DNA of 33,701 bases from NCBI GenBank assembly GCA_016872725.1, contig VGZC01000053.1, positions 1 through 33,701 of the forward strand, in the 5' to 3' direction. The notes beneath the pieces are model-generated. The model saw only the letters and a program-made list of their open reading frames with translations. It did no database searches and had not been told where the DNA came from. Source of the stretch: Planctomycetota bacterium. GTDB lineage: Bacteria > Planctomycetota > Planctomycetia > Pirellulales > Pirellulaceae. Positions 1 through 8,454 of this stretch are shown one piece after another. The number at the start of each line of letters is the position of its first letter. Within the stretch, counting starts at the first letter, position 1. The position numbers and the translations under genes were made by a program.

Positions 1-1
1 G

Positions 2-232
2 CCGCTCAGCGCCTCGCAAATCGAGGCGCGGCGGAACGGCCGAATTCCGGCCGATCCGAGGAGCGCCGAGTCGATCCTCGGGCGGGCCAGGAAGCTGCGG
101 GCCGAGGGAAAGACCATCGCGGCGCGCTACGCATACGAATCGGCCCTGCGGCGCGCTCCATCGAGCTCGCGCGCCGCGATCGCGCGCGAGCTCGACGAGC
201 TGAACGCGGCTTCAGCCTATTGGATCCGGTAG
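2..232 (+). CDS. C-terminal end of an unidentified protein (partial)
   Basis: Frame 2 is open from the window edge to a TAG at 230-232, giving about 76 residues with no start inside the window. The tail reads like real protein: alternating charged and small residues such as LRAEGKTIAARYAYESALRR followed by ARELDELNAASAYWIR. This resembles the helical end of a TPR-like or other alpha-helical protein, but no family can be named from so little. Its last 16 bases overlap the 3' end of the convergent VIT-vWA gene on the other strand, a tight tail-to-tail arrangement. Function is unknown. Confidence 0.6.
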   Translation, partial: PLSASQIEARRNGRIPADPRSAESILGRARKLRAEGKTIAARYAYESALRRAPSSSRAAIARELDELNAASAYWIR

Positions 233-2547
233 ACCTGACCTCTCAGCCGAATCAGCAGTTCCTCGCCCTCCATCTGCGACGCAAGCACGCTGTTCTCGTC
301 GGGCGAATTGTCGGCGACCAGCCGGAAGTACGCGTCGCTGAACCGCGCGACGTCCTGGATCCGGTCCTTGTGCTTCTCGACATCGATCTCTCGGGCGTTC
401 GACGCAATCCATAGTTGACCTTGTTTGTACAGCGTCGTGTTGCCGACCTGCCTCAAGGCATTCACGACGATCGCTTCGCCCGTGTCCAGATCGCGCAGAG
501 CCATGCCGGCGGATCCATCCGCCACGCCGAATCCGCCGCCTCCCGCCGGCATCGGGGCGGCCTGCGCGTTCTTGAATTCCTGCTTGGCCGCCCGCTGAGC
601 GAAACCGGACCGCCCTTCCGTTTCGGCGAGCCTGCCGAGATTGTCCCGGACCCGCTCGTTCAAACCGGACGCGTCCGCCAGATCGGCGCGGCGCGTCTCG
701 TCGGCGAGGAACGACGTGTACGGAGTCAGGATGCCGTGCGTCGTCGAAAGGGCGACCAACTCCTTGATCAACTCGTCGTTCTTCCCGCTCAGGTCCAGCT
801 CGTCGATGATCTCGCCGATCCGCCGCGTCGCCCAAAGACGCTCGACGAATCCGTTCGACTGGTCCGCGCTGTGTTCGACAAGTTTCGCCGGGAAATCGAA
901 TTGTTTCGAGTCCGCGCCGATCCGGCCGCGGATCGTGACCTTGCCGTCGCCGGGCTTGCGGTATCGGCCCACGAGCACAATCTGCTCGCCGGCGAACAGG
1001 TCGTTCATCCGCTTGGGATAGACGCGGTTCACCGACGATCCGTCCTCGGCGGAAGCGCCCTCGACGTCGATCGCGAACGAGACGTTGGTCATCAACGGCG
1101 CCGAAATGCGGTTGTAGAACGCGCTGACATGCTGTTCGATGTCCTCGTCCGGACGCACGTATTCCCCGACGCCGTTGTTCTCGTAGACGATCCGGTCGAG
1201 CAGCCGGCTGTTGACGTCGTATCCGACGCCGAACGTCATGATCCGAGCCTTGATCTTGTTGTTCGCCGCCGCGTTCGCGACGATCTTCGCCTCATTGCGC
1301 TCCCCGACGGTCGGGAGTCCGTCGGTCAGGAACAGGACGTACGTCGGTTGGCTGTCGTCGTTGAGCATGGCCAGCGACGTCGTGAGCGCCTGATTGATGT
1401 TCGTGCTGCCTCCCGCGTAGATGCCCTCGACGAAACCGATCGCCTCCTTGCGCGTCGCGTCGCCGTAACGCTGCAATTCCGGACGGAACGACTCGACGTC
1501 GCTGTCATACGCCACGATGTTGAAGAGGTCGCCTTCGCGGAGGTTGTTGAGCACGAACCGAAGGGCGTCCTTGGCCTGCTCGATCTTCTTGCCGCTCATG
1601 CTGCCCGATCGGTCGACGACGAGCACGACCGTCTTGCGGGCGATCTGTTCGCTCGACGCCTGGAACTCGGGGCTGGCGAGCAACAGGAAATAGCCGTCCT
1701 CCCCGCGTTCGGGCCGATAGCTGACGAGGCTCGCGCCAAGCGGGCTCGCGTCGACGTCGTAGAACAACCGCAGGTCGGTCGCCGGGACGATCCCCTCGGC
1801 CGAATACGTCACCAGGGCATGCCCCGCATCCGAACGCCGCACGTTGATCGGCACGGTCGGACTGTAGACGCTCTTGATCGGCTCCGCGCTCTCGATAGCG
1901 ATTTCGAACGCGAGCTTTTCGATGGGCGACGCCGTGTATTTCGCGGTGGAAAGCGGAAACAGGAAGTCGACGAGTCGGCCCTGTCGGCGAAGCAACTGGT
2001 TATAGCGCAGCGTCACCTTGCGCTCGGCGCCCGGCGGAACCGGAAAGACGCTCGTTCGGAACATGCCGAATCCGACCCATTCGAGCAGCGCGGGATCCTG
2101 GTTGCGCCGCACATGACCTTCGTAGATCGCCCGCGCCTCGCCGGCCGGCAGCAATTTGGCCTCGATTTCCTGGCCGTCGACCAGAAACGTCAACCGATCG
2201 ACGGCTCCGTCGTAGGGGAGCGGAAAGACGAAACTCGCCTCCATCGGCGCGCTGCCCGTGTTGACGAACGACTGCGTGACCTGAACGCGCGCGACCTGGT
2301 CGGCGACCTTGGCCTGGACCGAGAGTTCCTTGATGCGGTAGCTGATCGGCGGTTCGGGCCGCGGCGGCCCGGGCCGCGGCGGCCTGGGATGGGGCGGCGG
2401 CCAGGGGCGGGGCAGGGGAACGGGATGGGGATGGTTCACGATGATGAGCACGCCCTGTCCGCGCGCCGCGCCGGTCCAGAACCATCCGATCGCCGCGATC
2501 AGAGCCCAAACGACCCACGATTTGCCGTTCCGAAGTCTTGCGAACAT
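217..2547 (-). CDS. Secreted VIT domain / von Willebrand factor A domain protein
   Basis: 776 residues. The ATG at 2545-2547 was chosen because it begins a good signal peptide (hydrophobic residues 10-25, likely cut near residue 30) and has a purine-rich AAGGGG upstream; the frame is open further upstream but that part is not protein-like. After the signal comes a proline/histidine-rich stretch (about 38-67), a VIT domain (about 68-190), then a vWA domain (about 305-480) with an intact metal site: DRSGS at 312-316, Thr382 in GGSTN and Asp409 in LTDG. The C-terminal 150 residues contain a Gly-rich linker and a conserved-looking end. VIT-vWA proteins are common in planctomycetes and resemble inter-alpha-trypsin inhibitor heavy chains. 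An extracytoplasmic, divalent-metal-dependent adhesion or binding role is inferred; the ligand is unknown. It is divergent from the exchanger gene at 2838. Confidence 0.9.
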   Translation of the reverse strand: MFARLRNGKSWVVWALIAAIGWFWTGAARGQGVLIIVNHPHPVPLPRPWPPPHPRPPRPGPPRPEPPISYRIKELSVQAKVADQVARVQVTQSFVNTGSAPMEASFVFPLPYDGAVDRLTFLVDGQEIEAKLLPAGEARAIYEGHVRRNQDPALLEWVGFGMFRTSVFPVPPGAERKVTLRYNQLLRRQGRLVDFLFPLSTAKYTASPIEKLAFEIAIESAEPIKSVYSPTVPINVRRSDAGHALVTYSAEGIVPATDLRLFYDVDASPLGASLVSYRPERGEDGYFLLLASPEFQASSEQIARKTVVLVVDRSGSMSGKKIEQAKDALRFVLNNLREGDLFNIVAYDSDVESFRPELQRYGDATRKEAIGFVEGIYAGGSTNINQALTTSLAMLNDDSQPTYVLFLTDGLPTVGERNEAKIVANAAANNKIKARIMTFGVGYDVNSRLLDRIVYENNGVGEYVRPDEDIEQHVSAFYNRISAPLMTNVSFAIDVEGASAEDGSSVNRVYPKRMNDLFAGEQIVLVGRYRKPGDGKVTIRGRIGADSKQFDFPAKLVEHSADQSNGFVERLWATRRIGEIIDELDLSGKNDELIKELVALSTTHGILTPYTSFLADETRRADLADASGLNERVRDNLGRLAETEGRSGFAQRAAKQEFKNAQAAPMPAGGGGFGVADGSAGMALRDLDTGEAIVVNALRQVGNTTLYKQGQLWIASNAREIDVEKHKDRIQDVARFSDAYFRLVADNSPDENSVLASQMEGEELLIRLRGQVYRIQ

Positions 2548-2837
2548 GAGCTCGGTCCCCTTGTCTTCCCGCGAATACTCGATGGCGCCCGCGGGTCCCG
2601 CCATTCCCGCTTCCACGTCCTTATGACGATTCGGATCGCCTCGCGGATTCCAACCCCGCCGTCCTTCACGCCCCATCGCTTCGGTCCGAGCTCCGAGCCC
2701 CGAGGTCCGGGCGCGCAGGCAAGTCCCCAAGCCCCATAGTTGCCGGACGAAACATGTGACAAGATACGAAGCCGGGCTTGGCTCCCCGGATGGTCCGCGG
2801 AGCCGCCGGTGGCCCGGTCGCTCCGATCGGTGGGAAC

Positions 2838-3932
2838 ATGCCCGCGTTCCTCGCTTTCGCACTCGGACTCCCGCTGCTTGTCGGTGGCGCCGAGTTCCTT
2901 GTTCGGGGCGCCTCGGCCGTCGCGCGGGCCGCCGGAATCTCCGCATTGGTCGTCGGCCTGACGGTCGTCGCCTACGGCACGAGCGCGCCGGAACTCGCCG
3001 TTTCACTCGGCGCCGCGCTCGCCCAACAACCCGACATCGCGGTGGGCAATGTGGTCGGAAGCAACATCGCCAACATCCTGCTCGTGATCGGTTTTTCAGC
3101 ACTCTTGAACACGCTCGTCGTCGACCGCGCGGTCATCCGCTACAACCTGCCGCTCACACTCGCCGTGTCGCTCCTTCTCGTTTGGCTCAGTCGCGACGGG
3201 ACATTGGATCGAATCGACGGAATCGTACTCGTGGTGGGCGGCGTACTGTACACGGTCGCCGCGATCCGTTCGAGCCGCAAGGCGACCCGTTTGCTCCGGC
3301 AACAGCTTGGAGAGCCGGAACCTGTCAGGATCCGGGCGGCGGAGTGGATCTGGCGCGGCGTTCAGATCGTGATCGGTTTGGCGGCATTGGTCGTCGGCGC
3401 GAACTGGCTGGTCGACGGCGCGACCCGATTCGCAACATGGCTCGGCGTCAGCGAACTCGTCATCGGACTGACGATCGTCGCCGTGGGCACGTCGCTCCCC
3501 GAACTGGCCACCTCGATGGTCGCCGCGCTCCGCGGCGAACGCGACTTGGCCGTGGGCAATGCGATAGGCAGCAACATCTTCAATATCCTCATCGTACTCG
3601 GCGTCGCTGTGATCGCCGCGCCCGACGGAATGGCCGTTGGTTCCCACGTTCTGGATTTCGACCTTCCGATTATGGTGGCCGTCGTCGTTCTGGCGATCCC
3701 GATCTTTGTACTGGGCTCGGACGTTTCGCGTTGGGAGGGTTTCTTGTTCACCGTCTATTTCGCGGCCTACAACATCGTGCTCTACCGACAGGCCGAGCAC
3801 GGGGACGGCGGGAGTACGCGAACATTCGTTCTCGCCGTCGCCATTCCGCTCGCCATCGTACTCCTCAGCTTCGCGCAATCGTGGATCGCAGGGAAAAGAG
3901 GTTCCGCGGGAAATCCGATCGAAAAGCGATGA
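2838..3932 (+). CDS. Calcium/sodium antiporter (CaCA family, YrbG-like)
   Basis: 364-residue integral membrane protein with about ten hydrophobic segments. It has both alpha repeats of the Ca2+/cation antiporter superfamily: GTSAPE at 47-52 with GNVVGSN at 70-76, and GTSLPE near 218-223 with GNAIGSN at 240-246. In this family the paired acidic residues and the GNxxGSN helices form the ion site that exchanges Na+ (or H+) for Ca2+ across the inner membrane. The ATG at 2838 is preferred over an in-frame codon 60 bases upstream because it starts directly at the first membrane helix and follows GGTGGGAAC. Length is slightly above the usual 320-350. The next gene begins 106 bases downstream, after two hairpins. 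Confidence 0.92.
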   Translation: MPAFLAFALGLPLLVGGAEFLVRGASAVARAAGISALVVGLTVVAYGTSAPELAVSLGAALAQQPDIAVGNVVGSNIANILLVIGFSALLNTLVVDRAVIRYNLPLTLAVSLLLVWLSRDGTLDRIDGIVLVVGGVLYTVAAIRSSRKATRLLRQQLGEPEPVRIRAAEWIWRGVQIVIGLAALVVGANWLVDGATRFATWLGVSELVIGLTIVAVGTSLPELATSMVAALRGERDLAVGNAIGSNIFNILIVLGVAVIAAPDGMAVGSHVLDFDLPIMVAVVVLAIPIFVLGSDVSRWEGFLFTVYFAAYNIVLYRQAEHGDGGSTRTFVLAVAIPLAIVLLSFAQSWIAGKRGSAGNPIEKR

Positions 3933-3949
3933 CCGTCTCCGTCGCCGTA

Positions 3950-4000
3950 GCCACCGTCGCCAGACGGTGGCCCCCTTCCACCACGCTCGGGCGAGCGTGG
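3950..4000. repeat. Two adjacent palindromes (repeat cluster A)
   Basis: Two perfect inverted repeats lie between the exchanger and the isomerase-like gene. The first (3950-3971) has 9-base arms GCCACCGTC and GACGGTGGC with a GCCA loop. The second (3981-4000) has 9-base arms CCACGCTCG and CGAGCGTGG. Neither is followed by a T-run, so they are unlikely to be ordinary intrinsic terminators. They resemble REP-like dispersed intergenic repeats. Confidence 0.75.
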
Positions 4001-4038
4001 CTGCGCCCACTTCCGACCACGAAGGGAGAACCCATTCG

Positions 4039-5016
4039 ATGCATGCCCGTATCCACCGGCGCGATTGGCTTCGCGCGGGAGCCGGCCTTGCTGCGCTCGC
4101 GTCGACCGCGGATGTCGTGGCCGGCGACTCGGAAGGCGATGCGGCGCGGCGGGAATCGACCGTTGATGCGCGTCCCGAGTTCCGCTTCTGCCTGAACACG
4201 AGTACGATCCGCGGTCAGAATTTGTCTCTGCTCGAACAGATCGACGTCGTGACGAAGGCCGGATACGACGGCATCGAACCGTGGATGCGCGACATCGAGG
4301 CATTTGTTCAAGGCGGCGGAAAACTCGACGACGCCCGCAAGAAGATCGCCGACGCGGGGCTTGTCGTCCCCAGCGCGATCGGGTTCGCCTCGTGGATCGT
4401 GGACGACGACGCGAAACGCGCGGAAGGGCTCGCCGCCGCTCGGCATGACATGGAACAACTCGCCGCGATCGGAGGCGTTCGGCTCGCCGCGCCCCCCGTC
4501 GGCGCGACCCAACAGGCCGGGATGGACCTTCAACGCGTCGCCGAGCGTTATCGAGCTCTGCTCGAAATCGGCGATCGGACGGGCGTCGTTCCCGAGCTGG
4601 AATTGTGGGGGTTCTCACGAACACTCAGTCGCTTGGGCGAACTGGCGTTCGTCGCGGCCGAGTGCGGCCACCCCGGCGTCTGCCTGTTGCCCGACGTGTA
4701 TCACATCCACAAGGGCGGTTCGGATTTTGAAGGCTTGCGGCTCATCAATGGGCGAGTCATCCATGTCTTTCACATGAACGATTACCCGGCCGAGCCGACC
4801 AGGGAGTCGATCCAGGACGCGCACCGCGTCTATCCGGGCGACGGCGTCGCGCCGCTCTCCACAATCCTCCGCATCCTCCATGAAACGGGCTGCCGCGCGA
4901 TGCTCTCGCTCGAACTCTTCAATCCCGAATACTGGAAACGGGACGCGTTCGACGTCGCGCGCACGGGCCTCGAGAAGATGCGCACCGCGGTCGCCAAAGC
5001 ATTTGATGGCGATTAG
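4039..5016 (+). CDS. Tat-exported sugar phosphate isomerase/epimerase-like TIM-barrel protein
   Basis: 325 residues. The ATG at 4039 follows GAAGGGAG at 4021-4028. The N terminus has a twin-arginine signal (RRDWLRAG, then a short Ala-rich hydrophobic segment), so export folded through the Tat system is predicted. The mature part fits the xylose isomerase-like TIM barrel / AP endonuclease 2 superfamily: it opens with FCLNTSTIRGQ, then GYDGIEPWM, ELELWGFSRTL, LLPDVYHIHKGG, HVFHMNDYP and ALLSLELFN-like strands carrying Glu, Asp and His residues in the usual metal-site positions. Family members isomerise or epimerise sugars or inositols, or are oxidoreductase partners. The substrate here cannot be read. 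Planctomycetes carry many such exported paralogues. The stop overlaps the convergent small gene by 4 bases. Confidence 0.88.
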   Translation: MHARIHRRDWLRAGAGLAALASTADVVAGDSEGDAARRESTVDARPEFRFCLNTSTIRGQNLSLLEQIDVVTKAGYDGIEPWMRDIEAFVQGGGKLDDARKKIADAGLVVPSAIGFASWIVDDDAKRAEGLAAARHDMEQLAAIGGVRLAAPPVGATQQAGMDLQRVAERYRALLEIGDRTGVVPELELWGFSRTLSRLGELAFVAAECGHPGVCLLPDVYHIHKGGSDFEGLRLINGRVIHVFHMNDYPAEPTRESIQDAHRVYPGDGVAPLSTILRILHETGCRAMLSLELFNPEYWKRDAFDVARTGLEKMRTAVAKAFDGD

Positions 5017-5252
5017 CGCGCGGTGAGCCACTTCAGATAGGCGAGCAGGATTGCGAATGAGCCGACGATCATGAGCCATCCGAGCGCGCTGCGCCAACCG
5101 CGCCGCAGACCCACGATGGCGCGTCGGCAATGCGGGCAAACGGAAGGAATAGGGCGATCGAGCTCGGCGCCGCACGCGCAGACCGCTCGCCGCCGCCGCG
5201 AGGCGCGACGATGGACTCCGGTCGATCCGTTCGGCGCGGAAGGAGATCCCAT
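5013..5252 (-). CDS. Small zinc-ribbon protein with a C-terminal membrane segment
   Basis: 79 residues. An Arg-rich N terminus is followed by a compact Cys pattern (CACG, then CPHC fourteen residues on) that could bind one Zn2+, and then a single hydrophobic segment (WLMIVGSFAILLAYL) at the C terminus. This suggests a cytoplasmic zinc ribbon tethered by a tail anchor. It starts 3 bases after the stop of the upstream gene; its likely ribosome site AGGAA overlaps that stop codon, so the two genes are probably translated together. Function is unknown. The conserved motif, hydrophobic tail and operon-like spacing support a real gene. Confidence 0.7.
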   Translation of the reverse strand: MGSPSAPNGSTGVHRRASRRRRAVCACGAELDRPIPSVCPHCRRAIVGLRRGWRSALGWLMIVGSFAILLAYLKWLTAR

Positions 5253-5255
5253 TTC

Positions 5256-6119
5256 CTACTTGGGCGTCGTCTCGCTCGGCGGCGGATTGCCGGGAGCCGG
5301 CGCATCGCCCTTCGGCTGTTCATCGGCCTTCTTCCCACCGGCCGGCGCATCGCCCTTCGGCTGTTCATCGGCCTTCTTCCCACCGGCCGGCGCATCGCCC
5401 TTCGGCTGTTCATCGGCCTTCTTCCCACCGGCCGGCGCATCGCCCTTCGGCTGTTCATCGGCCTTCTTCCCACCGGCCGGCGCATCATTGGCCGGTGGGG
5501 TGTCGATCCCGGGCGCGTTGCCGCTCGGCGGCGCCTCGCCGGGGGGCGCGGGCGTTTCACCCGGAGGTCCGTCCTTGCCAGGTCCCTCCTTGCCCTTCGG
5601 ATCGCGACTCCGGCGTCCGCCGCCACCGCTCGCGCCGGCCGCGACCGGTTCGGCGGGAGGCGGCGCGTCGATGCGCGGCGAGACATAGTCCGGATCCGCT
5701 TCGATGGGTAGTTCCTCGTTCAGGAAATGCAGGTCGAAGATCGGCTTCTTGTTGTCCTTGATGCTCTTTTCCTCGAGCGGCGAATAGGCGACCCAAATCC
5801 AATACTGCTTCCACGGAAGGCCGGCCGTCCAGGCGTACTTCTCGACGTACTTGTTCGGGCCCATCTTCTTATACGCGGGATCCTTACCCACGATCGCGCG
5901 GATGTCGTCGCTGTTGAGCGGGGGCAGCGGCGAGGCGGTGCGTTCATTGACCGCATTCTCGATATTCTCGTAGGCGAGTTCCGCCGCGGGCCTCGCCATC
6001 TTGCGGTCGTACGCGAACGCGCCGATGAGCACGATGAGGAGGATGAACAAGGCCAACTGACGGAGTACGGTCGATTTGCCGGAGGAAGGGGAAGTCGGCG
6101 GACGTTCGTGCGAGGACAT
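5256..6119 (-). CDS. Membrane-anchored protein with a tandem-repeat tail, unknown function
   Basis: 287 residues. The ATG at 6117-6119 follows AGGGTGG. A short polar N terminus is followed by one membrane helix (about 20-40: LRQLALFILLIVLIGAFAY). Residues 41-150 look globular, rich in aromatic residues near LPWKQYWIWVAYSPLEE. The remainder is Pro/Gly/Lys/Glu-rich and low in complexity, including four copies of a 15-residue unit DAPAGGKKADEQPKG. It is probably an extracytoplasmic domain with an unstructured tail. No family is recognised. It probably forms a two-gene operon with the zinc-ribbon gene just downstream. Confidence 0.8.
   Translation of the reverse strand: MSSHERPPTSPSSGKSTVLRQLALFILLIVLIGAFAYDRKMARPAAELAYENIENAVNERTASPLPPLNSDDIRAIVGKDPAYKKMGPNKYVEKYAWTAGLPWKQYWIWVAYSPLEEKSIKDNKKPIFDLHFLNEELPIEADPDYVSPRIDAPPPAEPVAAGASGGGGRRSRDPKGKEGPGKDGPPGETPAPPGEAPPSGNAPGIDTPPANDAPAGGKKADEQPKGDAPAGGKKADEQPKGDAPAGGKKADEQPKGDAPAGGKKADEQPKGDAPAPGNPPPSETTPK
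5296..5487. repeat. Coding 45-bp tandem repeat, four identical units plus a partial one
   Basis: Units begin at 5296, 5341, 5386 and 5431, each 45 bp and identical at every base read; a fifth copy starts at 5476 and breaks off after about 12 bases. The period is a multiple of three, so the unit encodes a 15-residue repeat and keeps the reading frame. Perfect identity, including third codon positions, suggests recent expansion and likely copy-number variation between strains. Confidence 0.95.
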
Positions 6120-6257
6120 GGCACCACCCTGAAACGAAAGAGGAGGATTGCGCGGACGATTCCCGCCTTAGTCTATCGAACGGGCCACGGCATTTCCAGC
6201 AAGCGCGCGAGCCGCGAAAACTCCCATGCCGTTTTCGCGATGGCGGCACTGCCGTCT

Positions 6258-6359
6258 TGTGGGTGGGGCAGGCATCTTGCCTGCCGCCGTGCCCTCGTCT
6301 GACTCGTCGAGCCACGCCCACGCTGTGGGTGGGGTAGGCACCTTGCCTGCCGCCGTGCC
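6258..6359. repeat. Two copies of a 36-bp palindromic repeat (cluster B)
   Basis: Copies lie at 6258-6293 and 6324-6359, in the same orientation, starting TGTGGGTGGGG and ending GCCGCCGTGCC. Each contains a hairpin: GGCAGGCA-TCT-TGCCTGCC in the first; the second has two changes (T for C in the left arm, C for T in the loop) that weaken one arm. The second copy ends inside the transketolase stop codon. This type is familiar as a dispersed intergenic element that produces false reading frames of the form AGKMPAPPT. Confidence 0.85.
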
Positions 6360-8431
6360 TAGGCGCGGACGAGCTCGCGAGCGGCCGCGACGATGCGATC
6401 GGCCGTGACGCCGAAGTGCGCGTAGAGCGACTGGAAGGGGGCCGACGCGCCGAAGGTAGCCATTCCGATGAATGAGCCTTGCGCACCGAGGTAGCGATCC
6501 CAACCGAGCCGCACGCCCGCCTCGACGCCGATGCGGGCCGTGACGGCCGCCGGGAGGACGGACTCGCGATACGCCGCATCCTGCCGGTCAAACAGCTCGA
6601 AGCTCGGCATGCTGACCACACGCGCCCGAATCCCTTCGTCCGCGAGCGCCGATTGCGCGTCGAGGCAAAGGTGGACCTCGCTGCCGGTGCCGATGAGCAT
6701 CACATCGGGCGCGGCGCCGCCGAGATCGCGCACGACGTACGCGCCCCGCGCCAATCCTCCGGCCGCGCCGCATCGCGATCGATCGAGGGTCGGCACGTTT
6801 TGCCGGGTCAACACCAACACGACCGGTTGCCGAGGATGGCTCATCGCGAACCGATAGGACTCGGAAACCTCGTTCGCGTCGGCCGGGCGCAGCACGACGA
6901 GCCCCGGAACCGCGCGGCACGCCGCGAGGTGCTCGACGGGCTGATGCGTCGGTCCATCCTCGCCCAATCCGATCGAATCATGCGTGAATACGAACAAGCC
7001 GCCGACGCGCATGAGGGCGGCGAGCCTCAAGGCGGGACGCAGGTAGTCGGTGAAGACGAAGAACGTCGCGCCGTAGGGACGCAGGCCGCAAAGCGCCATG
7101 CCGTTCACCGCCGCTCCCATCGCATGTTCGCGGATTCCGAAATGCAGATTGCGGCCCGCTCGGTTCTCCGCCGAGAAATCGGACTCCCCGTCAATGCGCG
7201 TCATGGTCGACGGCGCCAGATCGGCCGCGCCGCCGATCAACCAGGGAATGCGGCTCGCGAGCGCGTTGAGCACCTTACCGGACGAGATGCGGGTCGCAAG
7301 ACCCTTGGCGTCGGCGGGAAACAGGGGCAATCCGGCTTCCCAACCCGGCGGCAGATCGCCCTTCCAAATGCGGTCCAACTCGGCCGCCGCTTCGGGATGG
7401 ATCGCGCGGTACGATTCGAACGCCGATTGCCACGCGTCGCGCGCCGCCTTGCCTCGCGCGCCGATTCCGTTCGAAAAATGCGCTCGCACGGCATCCGGCA
7501 CGAGGAACTCGGCGTCCTCCGGCCATCCGTACGCGCGTTTCGTCAAACGGACCTCGTCGGCGCCCAGAGGCGCGCCGTGCGCCGCGTGCGAGTTGGCCTT
7601 GTTCGGCGAGCCGTAGCCGATCGTGCTCCGAACGATCATCAATGTCGGACGGCCGTCGCCCGCGGGCACGGATCCCCCGCCGGGCGCGAACGACTCGAAG
7701 GCGCGGCGCAGCGCGCCCAGGTCGTTCGCGTCGCTGACGCGCAGCACGCGCCATCCGAGTCCCTCGAATCGGAGGGCCGCGTCCTCGCTGAAGGCGAGGT
7801 CGGTCCCTCCCTCGATCGTGATCTTGTTGTCGTCGTAGATCCAGCACAGGTTCGCGAGGCGGAGATGGCCGGCAAGCGACGCCGCCTCGTACGCGACGCC
7901 CTCCATCAGGTCGCCGTCGCCGCACATCGCGTAGACCCGAAACGCGAACGACGGAAACCCCTCCCGGTCGTATCGAGCCGCGATCCACCGCGATGCGAGG
8001 GCCATCCCCACGCTCGTCGCCACGCCTTGGCCGAGCGGCCCGGTTGTCGTCTCGATGCCCGCGACCTCGCCGTACTCCGGGTGCCCCGCGCACGGATGAC
8101 CGAGTTGGCGGAAGTTCTTGAGGTCATCGAGCGTCACGGCCGGACCGGGCCGCGGCGTTCCGTCCGCATCGATCGCTCGGACGTCCGCCAAGTGCAGGAT
8201 GGAGTACAAGAGCATCGACGCGTGACCGCATGACAAGACGAACCGGTCCCGGACGGGCCATCGAGGATGCGCCGGATCGAAGCGGAGCCATTCATTCCAC
8301 AGTGCGCACGCGACGGGCGCCAGGGCCATCGGTGTTCCCGGATGTCCGCTGTTGGCGCGTTGCACCCCGTCCATCGACAACGTGCGGATCGTGTCGATCG
8401 CCAGCCGCTCGATGTCGGCCTCCGCCGCCAT
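6359..8431 (-). CDS. tkt: Transketolase
   Basis: 690 residues, the normal length for the family. Thiamine-diphosphate enzyme of the non-oxidative pentose phosphate pathway (cytoplasmic), moving two-carbon units between ketose and aldose phosphates. Visible motifs are SGHPGTP with His30, SCGHAS with His70, the diphosphate/Mg2+ motif GDGDLMEG at 171-178 with DN at 201-202, the catalytic glutamate in GIREHAMG (Glu435), and DSIGLGEDGPTHQPVEHLA in the pyrimidine-binding domain. The ATG at 8429-8431 is chosen because GGAGGCGGAGG lies just upstream; the open frame runs 23 codons further but only into repeat C. It is bracketed by two repeat clusters: B touches its stop codon and C ends 24 bases before its start. 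Confidence 0.96.
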   Translation of the reverse strand: MAAEADIERLAIDTIRTLSMDGVQRANSGHPGTPMALAPVACALWNEWLRFDPAHPRWPVRDRFVLSCGHASMLLYSILHLADVRAIDADGTPRPGPAVTLDDLKNFRQLGHPCAGHPEYGEVAGIETTTGPLGQGVATSVGMALASRWIAARYDREGFPSFAFRVYAMCGDGDLMEGVAYEAASLAGHLRLANLCWIYDDNKITIEGGTDLAFSEDAALRFEGLGWRVLRVSDANDLGALRRAFESFAPGGGSVPAGDGRPTLMIVRSTIGYGSPNKANSHAAHGAPLGADEVRLTKRAYGWPEDAEFLVPDAVRAHFSNGIGARGKAARDAWQSAFESYRAIHPEAAAELDRIWKGDLPPGWEAGLPLFPADAKGLATRISSGKVLNALASRIPWLIGGAADLAPSTMTRIDGESDFSAENRAGRNLHFGIREHAMGAAVNGMALCGLRPYGATFFVFTDYLRPALRLAALMRVGGLFVFTHDSIGLGEDGPTHQPVEHLAACRAVPGLVVLRPADANEVSESYRFAMSHPRQPVVLVLTRQNVPTLDRSRCGAAGGLARGAYVVRDLGGAAPDVMLIGTGSEVHLCLDAQSALADEGIRARVVSMPSFELFDRQDAAYRESVLPAAVTARIGVEAGVRLGWDRYLGAQGSFIGMATFGASAPFQSLYAHFGVTADRIVAAARELVRA

Positions 8432-8454
8432 AATGCCTCCGCCTCCGAATGGGT

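Noticed and set aside
415-2739. 774-codon plus-strand open frame antisense to the VIT-vWA gene
   Set aside because: Arg/Asp/Val-rich translation without domains. The opposite strand encodes a clear VIT-vWA protein, and long antisense frames are expected at this GC content.
3950-4000. Intrinsic terminator for the antiporter gene
   Set aside because: The stems are strong but no T-run follows on either strand.
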